A program made the translations under genes and the position numbers. Below, in pieces: positions 28,158 to 37,145 of a stretch of DNA of 64,000 nucleotides (position 1 is its first letter; the number at the start of each line of letters is the position of its first letter). The DNA is taken from positions 3,983,001 to 4,047,000 of the forward strand of contig NZ_LT607413.1 in assembly GCF_900091495.1 (NCBI RefSeq), read 5' to 3'. Source of the stretch: Micromonospora echinospora. GTDB lineage: Bacteria; Actinomycetota; Actinomycetes; Mycobacteriales; Micromonosporaceae. A model generated the notes under the pieces. It made no database searches. It was not told where the DNA came from and saw only the letters and a list, made by a program, of their open reading frames with translations.

Positions 28158-30421
28158 CCGCGCTCGCCACCGGAACGCCGCCGGGCGTCGCGCCGACCCG
28201 CCGTCCGGTCGCGCTCCGCGTCGCCCCGCCGCTGGCCGGGTACGCCGTCGTCGCGGCCGTCCTGCTGGTCACCGGCACGCCCGCGCTCGACCTGGCCCGG
28301 TTCACCGGGTACGCGCTGTTCGGCGTGCTGCTGCCCGGCACGTTGGTGTACCGGGCGCTCCGGGCCCGTCCGCACACCCTGGTCGAGGACCTGGCGGTCG
28401 GTGCGGCGGTCGGGCTGGTGCTGGAACTGGCCGGTTGGGCGGTCTTCACCGGCCTGGGCGTGCCGCACCTGCTCTGGCTCTGGCCGCTGGCGGTGGTGAC
28501 GCCGTTCGTGGCGGTGCCCCGGCTGCGCCGGCACTGGCGGGTCACCGGCTACACCCCCGTCCCGGCCGGCTGGGCGTGGTCGCTGACCGCCGTCGTCGCC
28601 GGGTTCACCTGGTACCTCGCCGAGTCGTTCCTCCGCCCCAACCCGGTGCTGCCCACCAGCGAGGGGCAGGCGCAGTACATCGACCTGGCGTTCCAGCTCT
28701 CGCTGGCCGGGGCGGCCACCCACCAGATGCCGCCCGAGGTGCCGCAGGTGGCCGGGGAGCCGCTGCACTACCACTGGTTCGGCTTCGCCCACCTGGCGGC
28801 GGCCAGCCTGGTCAGCGGGGTGGACCTGCCCACGGTCTTCTTCCGGCTGGCCGTACCGGCGCTCTGCGCGCTGGCCGCCGTGCTGGTCGCGGTGGTCGGC
28901 TGGCGGGTCAGCGGCCGGGCGTACGTGGGCGTCGGCGCGGCGGCGCTGATGTTCACCGTCGGCGAGTTCGGCTACGAGAACGGCGTCCGCCAGCTCTTCG
29001 GCACCCAGGCCACCTTCATCGTCTGGGGCAGCCCGTCGATGACGTACTCCTGGGTGCTGCTGCTGCCGCTCGTCGCCGCGCTCGCCGACGTCGTCGGCCG
29101 GGCGCGGGGCAGCGCCGTGCCGCCGCTGGGCCGGGGCGGGTGGGTGCTCGCCACGCTCTTCCTGGTCGCCTCCACCGGGGCGAAGGCCAGCTCGGTGCCG
29201 GTCGCGCTGGGCGCGCTCGGCTTCACCGCCCTGGTGCTGCTGGTGACGCGCCGCCGGGTGCCCCGCCCGCTGCTCGGCGCGATCGGGCTGACCCTCGCCG
29301 CGCAGCTCTTCGCCACCGCCGTGCTGTTCCGGTTCGTCAGCCACGGGGTCACCGTCGACCCGTTCTCCGGCCTGCGACCGTACGTGCCGTCGTCCGGATC
29401 GGTCACCGCGCTGTTCTGGGTCGCCGTCACGGTGGCGTTCCTGCTCAACCTCCAGCTCCGGCTGGCCGGGGTGCTGGCCCTGGTCGGGGTGCGCCGAGGG
29501 CGGCTGGAACCGGTGCAGCTCCTCCTGCTCGGCGGGGCCCTCGCCGGGCCGGCGATCTACCTCCTGGTCGGGCACCCGGGCAGCAGCAACCAGTACTTCG
29601 TCCGCGCCGGGTTCGCCTTCGGGGTGGTCCTCTCCGCCTGGGGGTACGCCGAGGTGCTGGACCGGGCCGCGCTGTCGCCGCGCGCGCGGGTGGCGCTCGC
29701 CGCCGGGGCGGCCGGCCTGGCGCTCCTGTTCACCGTGATCCAACTGCGGCACCCGGCGACCGCCGAGGCCGGTACGGCGTACGGGCCGGTGCTGCCGCTG
29801 CTGCGCTGGGCGGTCGCGCTGGCCGTGGTGGCGACGGTGCTGGGGCTGCTCTGGCCGGCGCTGGTGGGTGGCTGGCCGGCGCTGGCCGGACGGGGCGCGG
29901 CGGTGCTGCTGACCGGTGTCCTGGTGGCCGGTGCCCCGGGGCTGGTGCTGGACGCCGCCGCCGCGCGGCGCTTCCCCAACGGCGGGGCGTACGCGGTGGT
30001 CCCGATGCCGGCGTCCCGGGTGGAGGCCGCCCGGTGGGTGCACCGGCACAGCGCCCCGGACGACGTGCTCGCCACCAACGTGCACTGCCGAGTGGTGACC
30101 GACGGCTGGTGCGACGCCCGGTCGTTCTGGCTCAGCGGGTACGCCGGGCGCGCGGTGCTGGTGGAGGGATGGTCCTTCGCGCCCCGGATGGTCGGCCGAC
30201 CCGGTGGCGCCTACGCCCCGTTCTGGGATCCGGAACGGCTGGACGCCAACGACGCCGCGTTCACCGCGCCCACCGCCGCCGGGTTGACCAACCTGCGCGA
30301 CCGGTACGGCGTCCGCTGGCTGGTGCTGGACCGCGCGGTCACCCCGGAGCCGTCGGCCCTGGCCGACCTGGCCGACGAGCGCTTCCGCAACGACCGGATG
30401 AGCGTCTACCGCCTCCGCTGA
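28154..30421 (+). CDS. large polytopic membrane protein, probable GT-C-type glycosyltransferase
   Basis: A 755-residue protein with about 14 hydrophobic helices. A large loop after helix IV (FLRPNPVLPTSEGQAQYIDLAFQ, then GEPLHYHWFGFAHLAA) resembles the first extracytoplasmic loop of polyprenyl-phospho-sugar-dependent GT-C enzymes. A soluble C-terminal domain contains DDVLATNVHCRV and YGVRWLVLDRAV. It is coupled by a 4-nt GTGA overlap to the GT2 gene, which would supply its lipid-linked donor. The acceptor is unknown. Nothing about it is truncated. It is followed by repeat copy 4. Confidence 0.82.
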   Translation: MTALATGTPPGVAPTRRPVALRVAPPLAGYAVVAAVLLVTGTPALDLARFTGYALFGVLLPGTLVYRALRARPHTLVEDLAVGAAVGLVLELAGWAVFTGLGVPHLLWLWPLAVVTPFVAVPRLRRHWRVTGYTPVPAGWAWSLTAVVAGFTWYLAESFLRPNPVLPTSEGQAQYIDLAFQLSLAGAATHQMPPEVPQVAGEPLHYHWFGFAHLAAASLVSGVDLPTVFFRLAVPALCALAAVLVAVVGWRVSGRAYVGVGAAALMFTVGEFGYENGVRQLFGTQATFIVWGSPSMTYSWVLLLPLVAALADVVGRARGSAVPPLGRGGWVLATLFLVASTGAKASSVPVALGALGFTALVLLVTRRRVPRPLLGAIGLTLAAQLFATAVLFRFVSHGVTVDPFSGLRPYVPSSGSVTALFWVAVTVAFLLNLQLRLAGVLALVGVRRGRLEPVQLLLLGGALAGPAIYLLVGHPGSSNQYFVRAGFAFGVVLSAWGYAEVLDRAALSPRARVALAAGAAGLALLFTVIQLRHPATAEAGTAYGPVLPLLRWAVALAVVATVLGLLWPALVGGWPALAGRGAAVLLTGVLVAGAPGLVLDAAAARRFPNGGAYAVVPMPASRVEAARWVHRHSAPDDVLATNVHCRVVTDGWCDARSFWLSGYAGRAVLVEGWSFAPRMVGRPGGAYAPFWDPERLDANDAAFTAPTAAGLTNLRDRYGVRWLVLDRAVTPEPSALADLADERFRNDRMSVYRLR

Positions 30422-30486
30422 CCCGCACCGCACACCACCGGCACCCAACCCGCCCCGCCTGTCCGCCTGCGCATCGCTGGGGTGGG

Positions 30487-30573
30487 TGGTAGCAGGGGTC
30501 CCCTGCTCGTCAAAAAGCGTGAGGAGGGGTCCCCTGCTCATCAGAAAGCGTGAGCAGGGGACCCCTCCTACCA
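30487..30573. repeat. CAGGGGWCCCCTG palindromic repeat, copy 4 (composite)
   Basis: Three arms, not two: tggtagcagggg, then two tandem variants of ctgctc-tca-aaagcgtgag-aggggtccc, and a final cccctcctacca. The inner unit is a direct duplication differing at four positions. It lies between two convergent genes. Confidence 0.85.
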
Positions 30574-30605
30574 CCTGACCCGGTGGTGAGCTGGGTCGCC
30601 TCGGG

Positions 30606-33305
30606 TCAGCGCACGCTGACCTGGTACGCCCGGGCGGCGTCGCCGGATTCGAAGGCGGCCAGCAGCGAGCCGGCCTTCCCGCCCGCGACCGGCACCGTGA
30701 TGGTCACCGAGCGGCCGGCGGTCAGCTCGACCGTCTTCTCGCCGAGCGCCCTGTGACCGTCCCAGGTGTACAGGTAGGCCGTGCCGGTCCGGTCGGCGCG
30801 CAGGGTGACCCGCACCCCGTCCCCGGTGATCCGCTGGTCGGCGAGGCGCAGCGCCCGCTCGGGGAGCTTCGCCACGGCGGCCGGGGCCACCCCGTCCACC
30901 GCGGACTGCGCGATGGTCTGCGGGCTGTGCACGCTCCGGGCGGCGGTGTCCGGGAAGATCGGCTTGCTCGGCTCCCGGTTGGCGGGGGTGTAGCCGGGCA
31001 GGGTCACCAGGCCGTAGCGGTACGGGTCGGCCCGCACACCGGTGAAGGTGGACCAGCCGAGCCGGGACTGCGAGCTGAGGTCCTGGGTGTCCGAGTCGTA
31101 CACCAGCACGTTGAAGCCCATCCGGGTCGGGTCGACCGCGTCCGGCAGCACCGAGAACGGGATACTCGCCTCGATGGTGTAGCCGGTGTAGGGCTCGCTG
31201 ACCTTGCTGACCACGGTCATCCCCGGCGCGGTCTCGGCGCCCGGACCCTGCCGGTTGTCGGCGTCGCGCTGCCAGCACGGCGGGTTGCCGTTGGCCGGGT
31301 CGTCGGTGATCGGGAAGATGCCCGCCTTGAACACCGTGGAGGTGTCCGAGGAGTCGCCCTTCGGGTCGACGATGATCTCCACGCTGTCGGTACGCCGCTG
31401 CCGCTTGCAGTCCTGCGGGACGACCTTCTTGCCGAGCACGTCGTCGGTGACCTGCACGATCACCTTCAGCGCGTCCTCGGTCCAGGCGATCCGGCCCTTG
31501 GCCGAGGCGTCCTGCGGAGTGACCGACTGGCCCTCCCAGATCCGGGAGAAGTCCAGCTCCTCGCCGGGGTACTCGCCCGGCCCGGCCTCGCCGTCGACGG
31601 CGTGGTCGTGGCCGGCGTGCGGGACCTCGCTGGTCGGCACGATCTCCAGCGCGCCGGCCTCCACGTTGGTGCCGGACTGGCTGGTGGTGGTGATGGTGAT
31701 GGCGTAGTCGCCGTTGACGCCGCCCTCGTTGGCCGTCGGCAGCGACGGGTCGCTGTTGGTCACGGTGAAGGTGACCGAGCCGGTCGCCCCGGCGGCCAGG
31801 CTGGTGTAGTTCTTCGTCGCCGAGTCGGCGGTGAAGCCGGCCGGCAGACCGAGGGTGACGCTGCCGCTCTGCGCGGTCGAGCCGTGGTTGCGCAGGTCGA
31901 CGCGGACCTCGCGGCTCTTGCCGGAGCCGAGGGTGAGCACCGGCTTGATCAGGGTGTCGAGCTGCGGGTAGCCCTCCGCGCCGGCCCAGTCGCGGAAGAT
32001 GCCGACCTCGGGCAGCGGCTCCAGGGTGCCCCGGACGTCGGCGACGACCCGGACGGCCCGGTCGGTGCGGCCGGTGCCCTGGCCGGTGGCGAGGGTGGCG
32101 CCGAGCAGCGACTGCTGGTTGGTGGCGGCGTCGGCCGGCACGGTGACGGTGAAGGTGGCGGTCCGCTCCTTGCCCGGCGCGACCGCGCCACGCAGCGCGC
32201 CGGAGCCCTTGGCGGTCCAGCCGTCGGGCAGCCGTAGGGAGACCGTGGGTGTGGTCAGGGCCCGCTTGGCGGCCCGCACGTGCGCGGTGACCTCGACGGT
32301 CTGACCGGGGGTGAGGTCGAACCGGTCGGCGGTCAGGTAGAACTCGGTGTCCTCGGGAAGGGCGCCGTTGGCGGCGGGCAGCACCGAGCCGCGCAGGATC
32401 GCCTCGGGGGAGGTGTCCGCCGGGTCGTACGGCACCCGGCTGTCGACCAGGGTGTAGAAGTCGCAGCGGACCTGCGCCGGGTCGGTCGGGGCGGCGGCGG
32501 TGTTCGCCCAGCCCTGGGTGACGTAGTCGCGGCGGGCGTCCACCTCGATCTCGCCCCAGGTCTTACCGGACGCGCTCCGGGTGCCCTCCCAGACGCCGAA
32601 GACCTGGTCGGTGGGGACGGTCGGCCGGAACGTGGTGGCACAGGCCGGACCGGCCGAGGAGCTGCCGGTGCCGCCGGTACGCAGGAACTTCGCCGCCCGG
32701 AAGGGCTTGAGCCCCTCCTTGCTGATCTGCTCGGGGAAGGCCTTCGGGTCGGCGGCGGCATGGAACGCCTCGGCGGCGAAGCGGGCCGCCTGCTGGTGGT
32801 TGCCGTGGTTGCCGGGCGTCGGCGACGGGTTCATCGTCATGACGATCTCGGGCCGGGTCGTCCGGATCACCCGGACGATCTGGGCGAGGGTGTCGTCGTG
32901 GCCCCAGATCTGCTCGGACAGGGGAGCGGACGCGGTGTACCAGAAGTCGACCCGGTCCAGGTTGTAGAGGTTCTCCACCCCGGCGCGGCCGATGGCGGTG
33001 CGCTCCTCGCCTTCCCGGATGATGCCCAGCGGGGGGCCCTCCTCCAGGCCGACGGCGTTGCCGCCGCCCTCGCCACGGGTGATGGTGATGACGCCGGAGC
33101 GGACGCCGTGCTTCTCCTTCCACTGGCCGAGGGTGGCGAGGCTGCTGGCCTCGTCGTCGGGGTGGGCGCTGACGAAGAGCACGTCCAGGTCGACCGCGTC
33201 GGACGGCTTGCCGCCGGCGGTGTCGGCGGGGGCGGCGAAGGCGGCGGGTGCCCCGGACAGGGCCAGGGCGAGCGCGGTGGGTAACAGGAACGCCTTGAAT
33301 CGCAT
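30606..33305 (-). CDS. secreted multidomain PIG-L family deacetylase
   Basis: An 899-residue exported protein, far larger than the roughly 250-residue PIG-L core. Signal peptide residues 1-25 (MRFKAFLLPTALALALSGAP, ending AFAAPA). The PIG-L/LmbE domain (about 40-300) has the metal and catalytic motif AHPDDE (47-52) and the second His motif GNHGNHQQA. NEW3/Big-like beta domains follow (SREVRVDLRNHGSTAQSGSV). A CBM9-like domain (about 620-790; LDFSRIWEGQSVTPQDASAKG, TDSVEIIVDPKGD) probably binds carbohydrate, and a last beta domain ends YQVSVR. PIG-L enzymes deacetylate N-acetylglucosamine-type substrates. ATG 33305 follows GGAAGG. It is divergent from the ROK regulator; inclusion in that regulon is inferred. 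Confidence 0.9.
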   Translation of the reverse strand: MRFKAFLLPTALALALSGAPAAFAAPADTAGGKPSDAVDLDVLFVSAHPDDEASSLATLGQWKEKHGVRSGVITITRGEGGGNAVGLEEGPPLGIIREGEERTAIGRAGVENLYNLDRVDFWYTASAPLSEQIWGHDDTLAQIVRVIRTTRPEIVMTMNPSPTPGNHGNHQQAARFAAEAFHAAADPKAFPEQISKEGLKPFRAAKFLRTGGTGSSSAGPACATTFRPTVPTDQVFGVWEGTRSASGKTWGEIEVDARRDYVTQGWANTAAAPTDPAQVRCDFYTLVDSRVPYDPADTSPEAILRGSVLPAANGALPEDTEFYLTADRFDLTPGQTVEVTAHVRAAKRALTTPTVSLRLPDGWTAKGSGALRGAVAPGKERTATFTVTVPADAATNQQSLLGATLATGQGTGRTDRAVRVVADVRGTLEPLPEVGIFRDWAGAEGYPQLDTLIKPVLTLGSGKSREVRVDLRNHGSTAQSGSVTLGLPAGFTADSATKNYTSLAAGATGSVTFTVTNSDPSLPTANEGGVNGDYAITITTTSQSGTNVEAGALEIVPTSEVPHAGHDHAVDGEAGPGEYPGEELDFSRIWEGQSVTPQDASAKGRIAWTEDALKVIVQVTDDVLGKKVVPQDCKRQRRTDSVEIIVDPKGDSSDTSTVFKAGIFPITDDPANGNPPCWQRDADNRQGPGAETAPGMTVVSKVSEPYTGYTIEASIPFSVLPDAVDPTRMGFNVLVYDSDTQDLSSQSRLGWSTFTGVRADPYRYGLVTLPGYTPANREPSKPIFPDTAARSVHSPQTIAQSAVDGVAPAAVAKLPERALRLADQRITGDGVRVTLRADRTGTAYLYTWDGHRALGEKTVELTAGRSVTITVPVAGGKAGSLLAAFESGDAARAYQVSVR

Positions 33306-33721
33306 GCAGATCCTTCCGCTGAGCGCGGTGTCCGGGCAGCGACGGGCGGCGTCGGGCGCACGACGGCGTCGACGCTCGGTCGCGTTCGGACGGCTGATGG
33401 GGGACGGCCGGCGCGAGGCGCGGCAGGGCACCGGGCACCGGGGTACGCAGCGGTACGGGCATCCGTACACACTGGAAGGCCTTCGCCGGTGACGCTAGGG
33501 ACCGGTGCACCGGCGCGTCAATCCTTTGCAAGGTCTTTCTTTGTTTGTGGAAGAAATAAAGTCACCTTGTGGGGGCCATGATCACCCGGCGCATTCGGCG
33601 CGGTCGCGCTCGGTCAGCGCCCCGGCGGTGGCGTGTTTTGCCAGCTAGTCAAGGTTCCTCTCGGGCTTCCGAGATGGTTTCGTGACTTGACTCGTTAATT
33701 CGTTCGCCGTAGGAAGGAAGT
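33306..33721. other. 416-nt divergent control region of the ROK cluster
   Basis: No gene. It holds an AT-rich segment (33523-33565) with the inverted repeat TTTCTT-N9-AAGAAA at 33536-33556, and a second loose pair AGTCAAG (33647) / CTTGACT (33685). A possible promoter for the ROK regulator is TTGACT at 33687-33692, spacer 18, TAGGAA near 33711. Confidence 0.5.
33536..33556. promoter_or_regulatory. TTTCTT-N9-AAGAAA inverted repeat, candidate ROK operator
   Basis: A perfect 6-bp inverted repeat in the most AT-rich part of the divergent region, 231 bp before the PIG-L start and 166-175 bp before the ROK regulator. Operator role inferred from position and symmetry. Confidence 0.4.
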
Positions 33722-34885
33722 GTGACTGACGTGGTGACGCCACCGACGAGCCCGGTGAGCCGGGAGCGGGCGAAGGAGATCAAGCGGCTTTCCGTGATCT
33801 CCACCGCCCGCCAGGTGCGGGTGCTCTCCCGCGCCGAGCTGACCGAGCTCACCGGGCTGAGTCCGGCCACGCTCACCCCGCTGGTCCGTGAACTGATCGC
33901 CGAGGGCTACCTCATCGAGCGCGGGCCCGGGACGTCCCGGACCGGCCGCCCTCGGGCGATGCTGGAGTTCAACCCCCGCGCCGAGCTGGTGGCCGCGGTC
34001 TCGCTGGAGCCGTCCCGCCTGAGCTGCGAAATCGCCGACAGCGACGGCACGGTTGTCGCCCACCGCACGGTCCGGCTCGCCAGCGACATCGTCGACACCG
34101 TCTGCCGGTCCGTGCCCGAGCTGGCCGGCGACGGCCTGCCCGCGCTGCGCGGGGTGGCCATCGCCGCCCCCGGGGTCTCCTCCGGCGGGGCGGTCCGGCT
34201 CGCCCCCTCGGTCGGCCTGGTCGAGGGGCTCCCGATAGGGGAGTCGGTGCAGCAGCGGCTCGGCGTGCCGGTGGTGGTGGACAACGACGTCAACCTGATG
34301 GCGGCCGGCGAGCACGCCTGCGGGGCCGGCAGCGACGTGGCCGACCTGCTGCTGCTGCACGTCGCCGACGGCATCGGCGCCGGCCTGGTGCTCGACGGGC
34401 AGGTCCGCCGGGGCTCCGGCGGCGCGGCCGGGGAGGTCGGTTTCCTGCCGCTGGACCCGACCGACCAGGGACACGACGGCATCGGCCCGTTCGAGGCCCG
34501 CTGGTCGGAGAACGCCATCGCCGAGCGGATGGTCGCCCTGGCCCCCGGTCGTCGGCCGGACGCCCCGGTCGCCGCCCTGGTCGAGCTGGCCGGTGCCGAC
34601 GAGCGGGCCGCCGCCTACCTGGACGAGGTGCTCAGCGCCTGGTCCCGGCTGATCGTCTCCTGTGTCTGCGTCGTCGACCCGGGCCGGGTGCTGCTCAGCG
34701 GGGCCGCCGCCCAGCTCGACGACGCGGCCGTCAACCGACTCCAGAGGCTGGTCGCCGCCGCGGTGCCCAGCCCGACCGAGGTCCGCCGCGCGGTCCTCGG
34801 TGACCGGGCCGTGCTGCACGGCGCGGTCAGCTACGCGCTCTCCGCAGCCGCCGCCGGCCTGCCCCACCTGCTTCCCACACCCTGA
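33722..34885 (+). CDS. ROK-family transcriptional regulator
   Basis: About 387 residues. A winged helix-turn-helix (about 25-75; RAELTELTGLSPATLTPLVRELIAEG) is fused to a ROK ATPase-fold domain with VVVDNDVNLMAAGEHACGAG and GSGGAAGEVGFLPL. The kinase phosphate loop is degenerate (AVSLEPSRLSCEI) and the Cys-rich zinc motif is missing, as expected for a sugar-sensing repressor rather than a kinase. GTG 33722 sits only 1-2 nt from AGGAAGGAA; GTG 33731 or 33734 are better spaced and may be the true start. It heads the transporter/catabolic operon and is divergent from the PIG-L gene, so it is the likely regulator of both. Confidence 0.9.
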   Translation: MTDVVTPPTSPVSRERAKEIKRLSVISTARQVRVLSRAELTELTGLSPATLTPLVRELIAEGYLIERGPGTSRTGRPRAMLEFNPRAELVAAVSLEPSRLSCEIADSDGTVVAHRTVRLASDIVDTVCRSVPELAGDGLPALRGVAIAAPGVSSGGAVRLAPSVGLVEGLPIGESVQQRLGVPVVVDNDVNLMAAGEHACGAGSDVADLLLLHVADGIGAGLVLDGQVRRGSGGAAGEVGFLPLDPTDQGHDGIGPFEARWSENAIAERMVALAPGRRPDAPVAALVELAGADERAAAYLDEVLSAWSRLIVSCVCVVDPGRVLLSGAAAQLDDAAVNRLQRLVAAAVPSPTEVRRAVLGDRAVLHGAVSYALSAAAAGLPHLLPTP

Positions 34886-34921
34886 CCACGCAGTTCCCCA
34901 TCACCCCCTCGGAGGTACCCC

Positions 34922-35974
34922 ATGAGACGTCGCCTTCTCCTCGCCGGGGCGCTCGCCACCGTGCTCGCCGCCGGCACCGCGTGCGGTGGCGGCGGTGGCG
35001 GTGACGACGCGGCCGGCGGCACGACCGTCGAGAAGCTGACCATCTACACGGCCCGTGACAAGAAGGTCTCCGACTACGTGGTGGAGCAGTTCACCGCCAA
35101 GTACCCGGAGTACAAGGGCAAGGTCGAGATCCTCAACCTGGGCGCGCAGGAGATCCTGGAGCGGGTCCGGGCGGAGAAGGCCAACCCGCAGGCCGACGTC
35201 TGGTGGGGTGGCACCCAGCAGGGTCTCTCCGCGGGCGCGTCCGAGGACCTGCTCGCTCCCATCCAGCCGAACTTCGCCGGCAAGATGGACGCCAAGTACA
35301 AGGACGCCGAGGGCCGCTGGTTCGGGGAGATCCTGCTGCCCGAGGTCATCATGTACAACAACAAGGCGCTCACCCCGGAGCAGGCCCCGAAGGACTGGGA
35401 CGACCTGCTCAAGCCGGAGTGGAAAGACAAGATCATCATCCGGGACGTGGCCGCCTCCGGCACCATGCGGTCGATCTACTCCGCGATGATCGTGCGGCAG
35501 TCGCCCGACGGCAGCAACCCGCAGCCCGGCTACGACTGGCTCAAGAAGCTCGACGCCAACACCGGCGCGTACGCCGCCAACCCGACCGACCTGTACCTGA
35601 AGCTCTCCCGGCAGCAGGGCACGCTCAGCGCCTGGAACCTCCAGGACGTCCTGCTCCAGGCCAACCAGTCCAACATGCCCTTCGGGTACGTGATGCCGGC
35701 CTCCGGTGCCCCGGTGCTGGTCGACGGCCTCGCCGCGGTCAAGGGCGGCACCACCGAGGGCGCGCAGAAGTTCCTCGAGTTCCTCTTCGACGACAAGCTC
35801 CGCGGTGAGCTCGCCAAGGAGTACTTCCAGATCCCGGCAGTGGAGATCGCCGAGCAGCCGGAGTGGCTGGCCAACCTCGACCTCAAGCCGCTCGACGTCG
35901 ACTGGGACGTGATCGGCAAGAACGAGACCGAGTGGATCAACCACTGGAACAGCCAGATCAAGAACAAGGGCTGA
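34922..35974 (+). CDS. ABC transporter solute-binding lipoprotein (FbpA/AfuA-type)
   Basis: A 350-residue extracellular solute-binding protein. A short signal ends in a lipobox before Cys (LAAGTAC, residue 21) and a Gly-rich tether. The mature domain (VEKLTIYTARDKKVSDYVVEQF; ADVWWGGTQQG; MPFGYVMPASGAPVLVDGLA) belongs to the class that binds ferric iron, 2-aminoethylphosphonate or, in AfuA, hexose phosphates. I do not see the paired tyrosines of iron-binding FbpA near the C-terminus (the segment there is YFQIPAVEI). Iron is therefore less likely than a small organic, perhaps phosphorylated or amine-bearing, ligand. ATG follows GGAGG. A hairpin separates it from the ATPase gene. Confidence 0.92.
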   Translation: MRRRLLLAGALATVLAAGTACGGGGGGDDAAGGTTVEKLTIYTARDKKVSDYVVEQFTAKYPEYKGKVEILNLGAQEILERVRAEKANPQADVWWGGTQQGLSAGASEDLLAPIQPNFAGKMDAKYKDAEGRWFGEILLPEVIMYNNKALTPEQAPKDWDDLLKPEWKDKIIIRDVAASGTMRSIYSAMIVRQSPDGSNPQPGYDWLKKLDANTGAYAANPTDLYLKLSRQQGTLSAWNLQDVLLQANQSNMPFGYVMPASGAPVLVDGLAAVKGGTTEGAQKFLEFLFDDKLRGELAKEYFQIPAVEIAEQPEWLANLDLKPLDVDWDVIGKNETEWINHWNSQIKNKG

Positions 35975-35982
35975 CCGCGCGG

Positions 35983-36013
35983 ACGCCGGACCGGGGCCGA
36001 CCCGGTCCGGCGT
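35983..36013 (+). terminator. intercistronic hairpin after the binding-protein gene
   Basis: A 13-bp perfect stem (35983-35995 with 36001-36013) and loop gccga. In binding-protein operons such hairpins commonly stabilise the upstream message or cut readthrough, giving excess binding protein over transporter. Confidence 0.6.
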
Positions 36014-36071
36014 ACCCGCCCGTCAGTGGTGCGTCCGATCAGGCGGCGTACCGCACGAAGGAGAGGGCCTC

Positions 36072-37145
36072 ATGATCGATGTCACGCTGGAGTCGGTGAG
36101 CAAGCGCTTCGCGCGCGGTGGCGACACCGCGGCCGTGGACGACGTCGACATCACCATCGCCGCCGGGGAGTTCTTCACCCTGCTCGGCCCGAGCGGCTGC
36201 GGCAAGACCACCACCCTGCGCATGGTGGCCGGGTTCTACTTCCCCACCTCCGGGCGGATCCGCTTCGGCGCCGAGGACGTCACCCGCCGGCCGCCGAACA
36301 AGCGCGACACCGGCATGGTCTTCCAGAACTACGCGCTCTTCCCGCACATGAGCGTGGCGCAGAACGTCGCCTACGGACTCAAGATCCGCAAGGTCAACCG
36401 GGCCGAGTCGCGCCGCCGGGTCGAGGAGGCGCTCGCCGAGGTGCACCTCGGCGGCTACGGCGAGCGGCGCATCGACGAGCTCTCCGGCGGCCAGCAGCAG
36501 CGGGTCGCCCTGGCCCGCGCCCTGGTGATCCGGCCGCGCACCCTGCTGCTCGACGAGCCGCTGTCGAACCTCGACGCCAAGCTGCGTGAGGAGACCCGGA
36601 CCGAGATCCGCCGGATCCAGCAGGAGGCCGGCACCACCGCCATCTACGTCACCCACGACCAGGCCGAGGCGATGGCCATGTCGGACCGGATCGCGGTCAT
36701 GCAGTCCGGCCGGGTGCAGCAGATCGGCGCGCCGCAGGAGATCTACCACCAGCCGGCCAACGCGTTCGTGGCCCGCTTCATCGGCCGCAGCAACGTCCTC
36801 GACCTGCCCGTGGTCGACGCGACCGAGCGGAGCGTCACGGTCCGGCTGCCCGGCGGCGGCGAGGTCGCCGTCGGCGCGCCCGCCGGGCACGGCCGCAAGG
36901 CCGGCGAGAACGCCCTGGTCTCGGTGCGTCCCGAGCACATCGCTCTGACCGCGACCACCGACCCGGGCGCGCTGCCCGGCCGGATCACCGAGGTGGAGTT
37001 CACCGGCATGGCCACCAACCTCGTGGTCGACGTGGCCGGCGAGTCGGTCCAGGTGGCCGCCGTGGACGTGCCGGCCGGCATCGCCGTCGGCGACCAGGTC
37101 GGCCTGCGCCCCAACCGGGAGCGGATGTGGGTGGTCCGTCCGTGA
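36072..37145 (+). CDS. ABC transporter ATP-binding protein (FbpC/PotA-type)
   Basis: A 357-residue ATPase. Walker A GPSGCGKTT (about residues 39-47), Q-loop FQNYALFPHMSV, signature LSGGQQQRVALARAL, Walker B LLLDEPLSNLDAKL and switch His in YVTHDQAEAM. The C-terminal TOBE region runs from about residue 240 to 355 (GRSNVLDLPV; VSVRPEHIAL). It drives the importer formed with the adjacent double permease. ATG 36072 has AAGGAGAGG upstream. Its TGA overlaps the permease GTG (GTGA), so subunits are made in step. Confidence 0.95.
   Translation: MIDVTLESVSKRFARGGDTAAVDDVDITIAAGEFFTLLGPSGCGKTTTLRMVAGFYFPTSGRIRFGAEDVTRRPPNKRDTGMVFQNYALFPHMSVAQNVAYGLKIRKVNRAESRRRVEEALAEVHLGGYGERRIDELSGGQQQRVALARALVIRPRTLLLDEPLSNLDAKLREETRTEIRRIQQEAGTTAIYVTHDQAEAMAMSDRIAVMQSGRVQQIGAPQEIYHQPANAFVARFIGRSNVLDLPVVDATERSVTVRLPGGGEVAVGAPAGHGRKAGENALVSVRPEHIALTATTDPGALPGRITEVEFTGMATNLVVDVAGESVQVAAVDVPAGIAVGDQVGLRPNRERMWVVRP

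Noticed and set aside
34922..35974. Calling the binding protein a ferric iron transporter.
   Set aside because: The family is broad and the paired C-terminal tyrosines of iron-binding FbpA are not evident; operon neighbours are catabolic enzymes, not iron genes.
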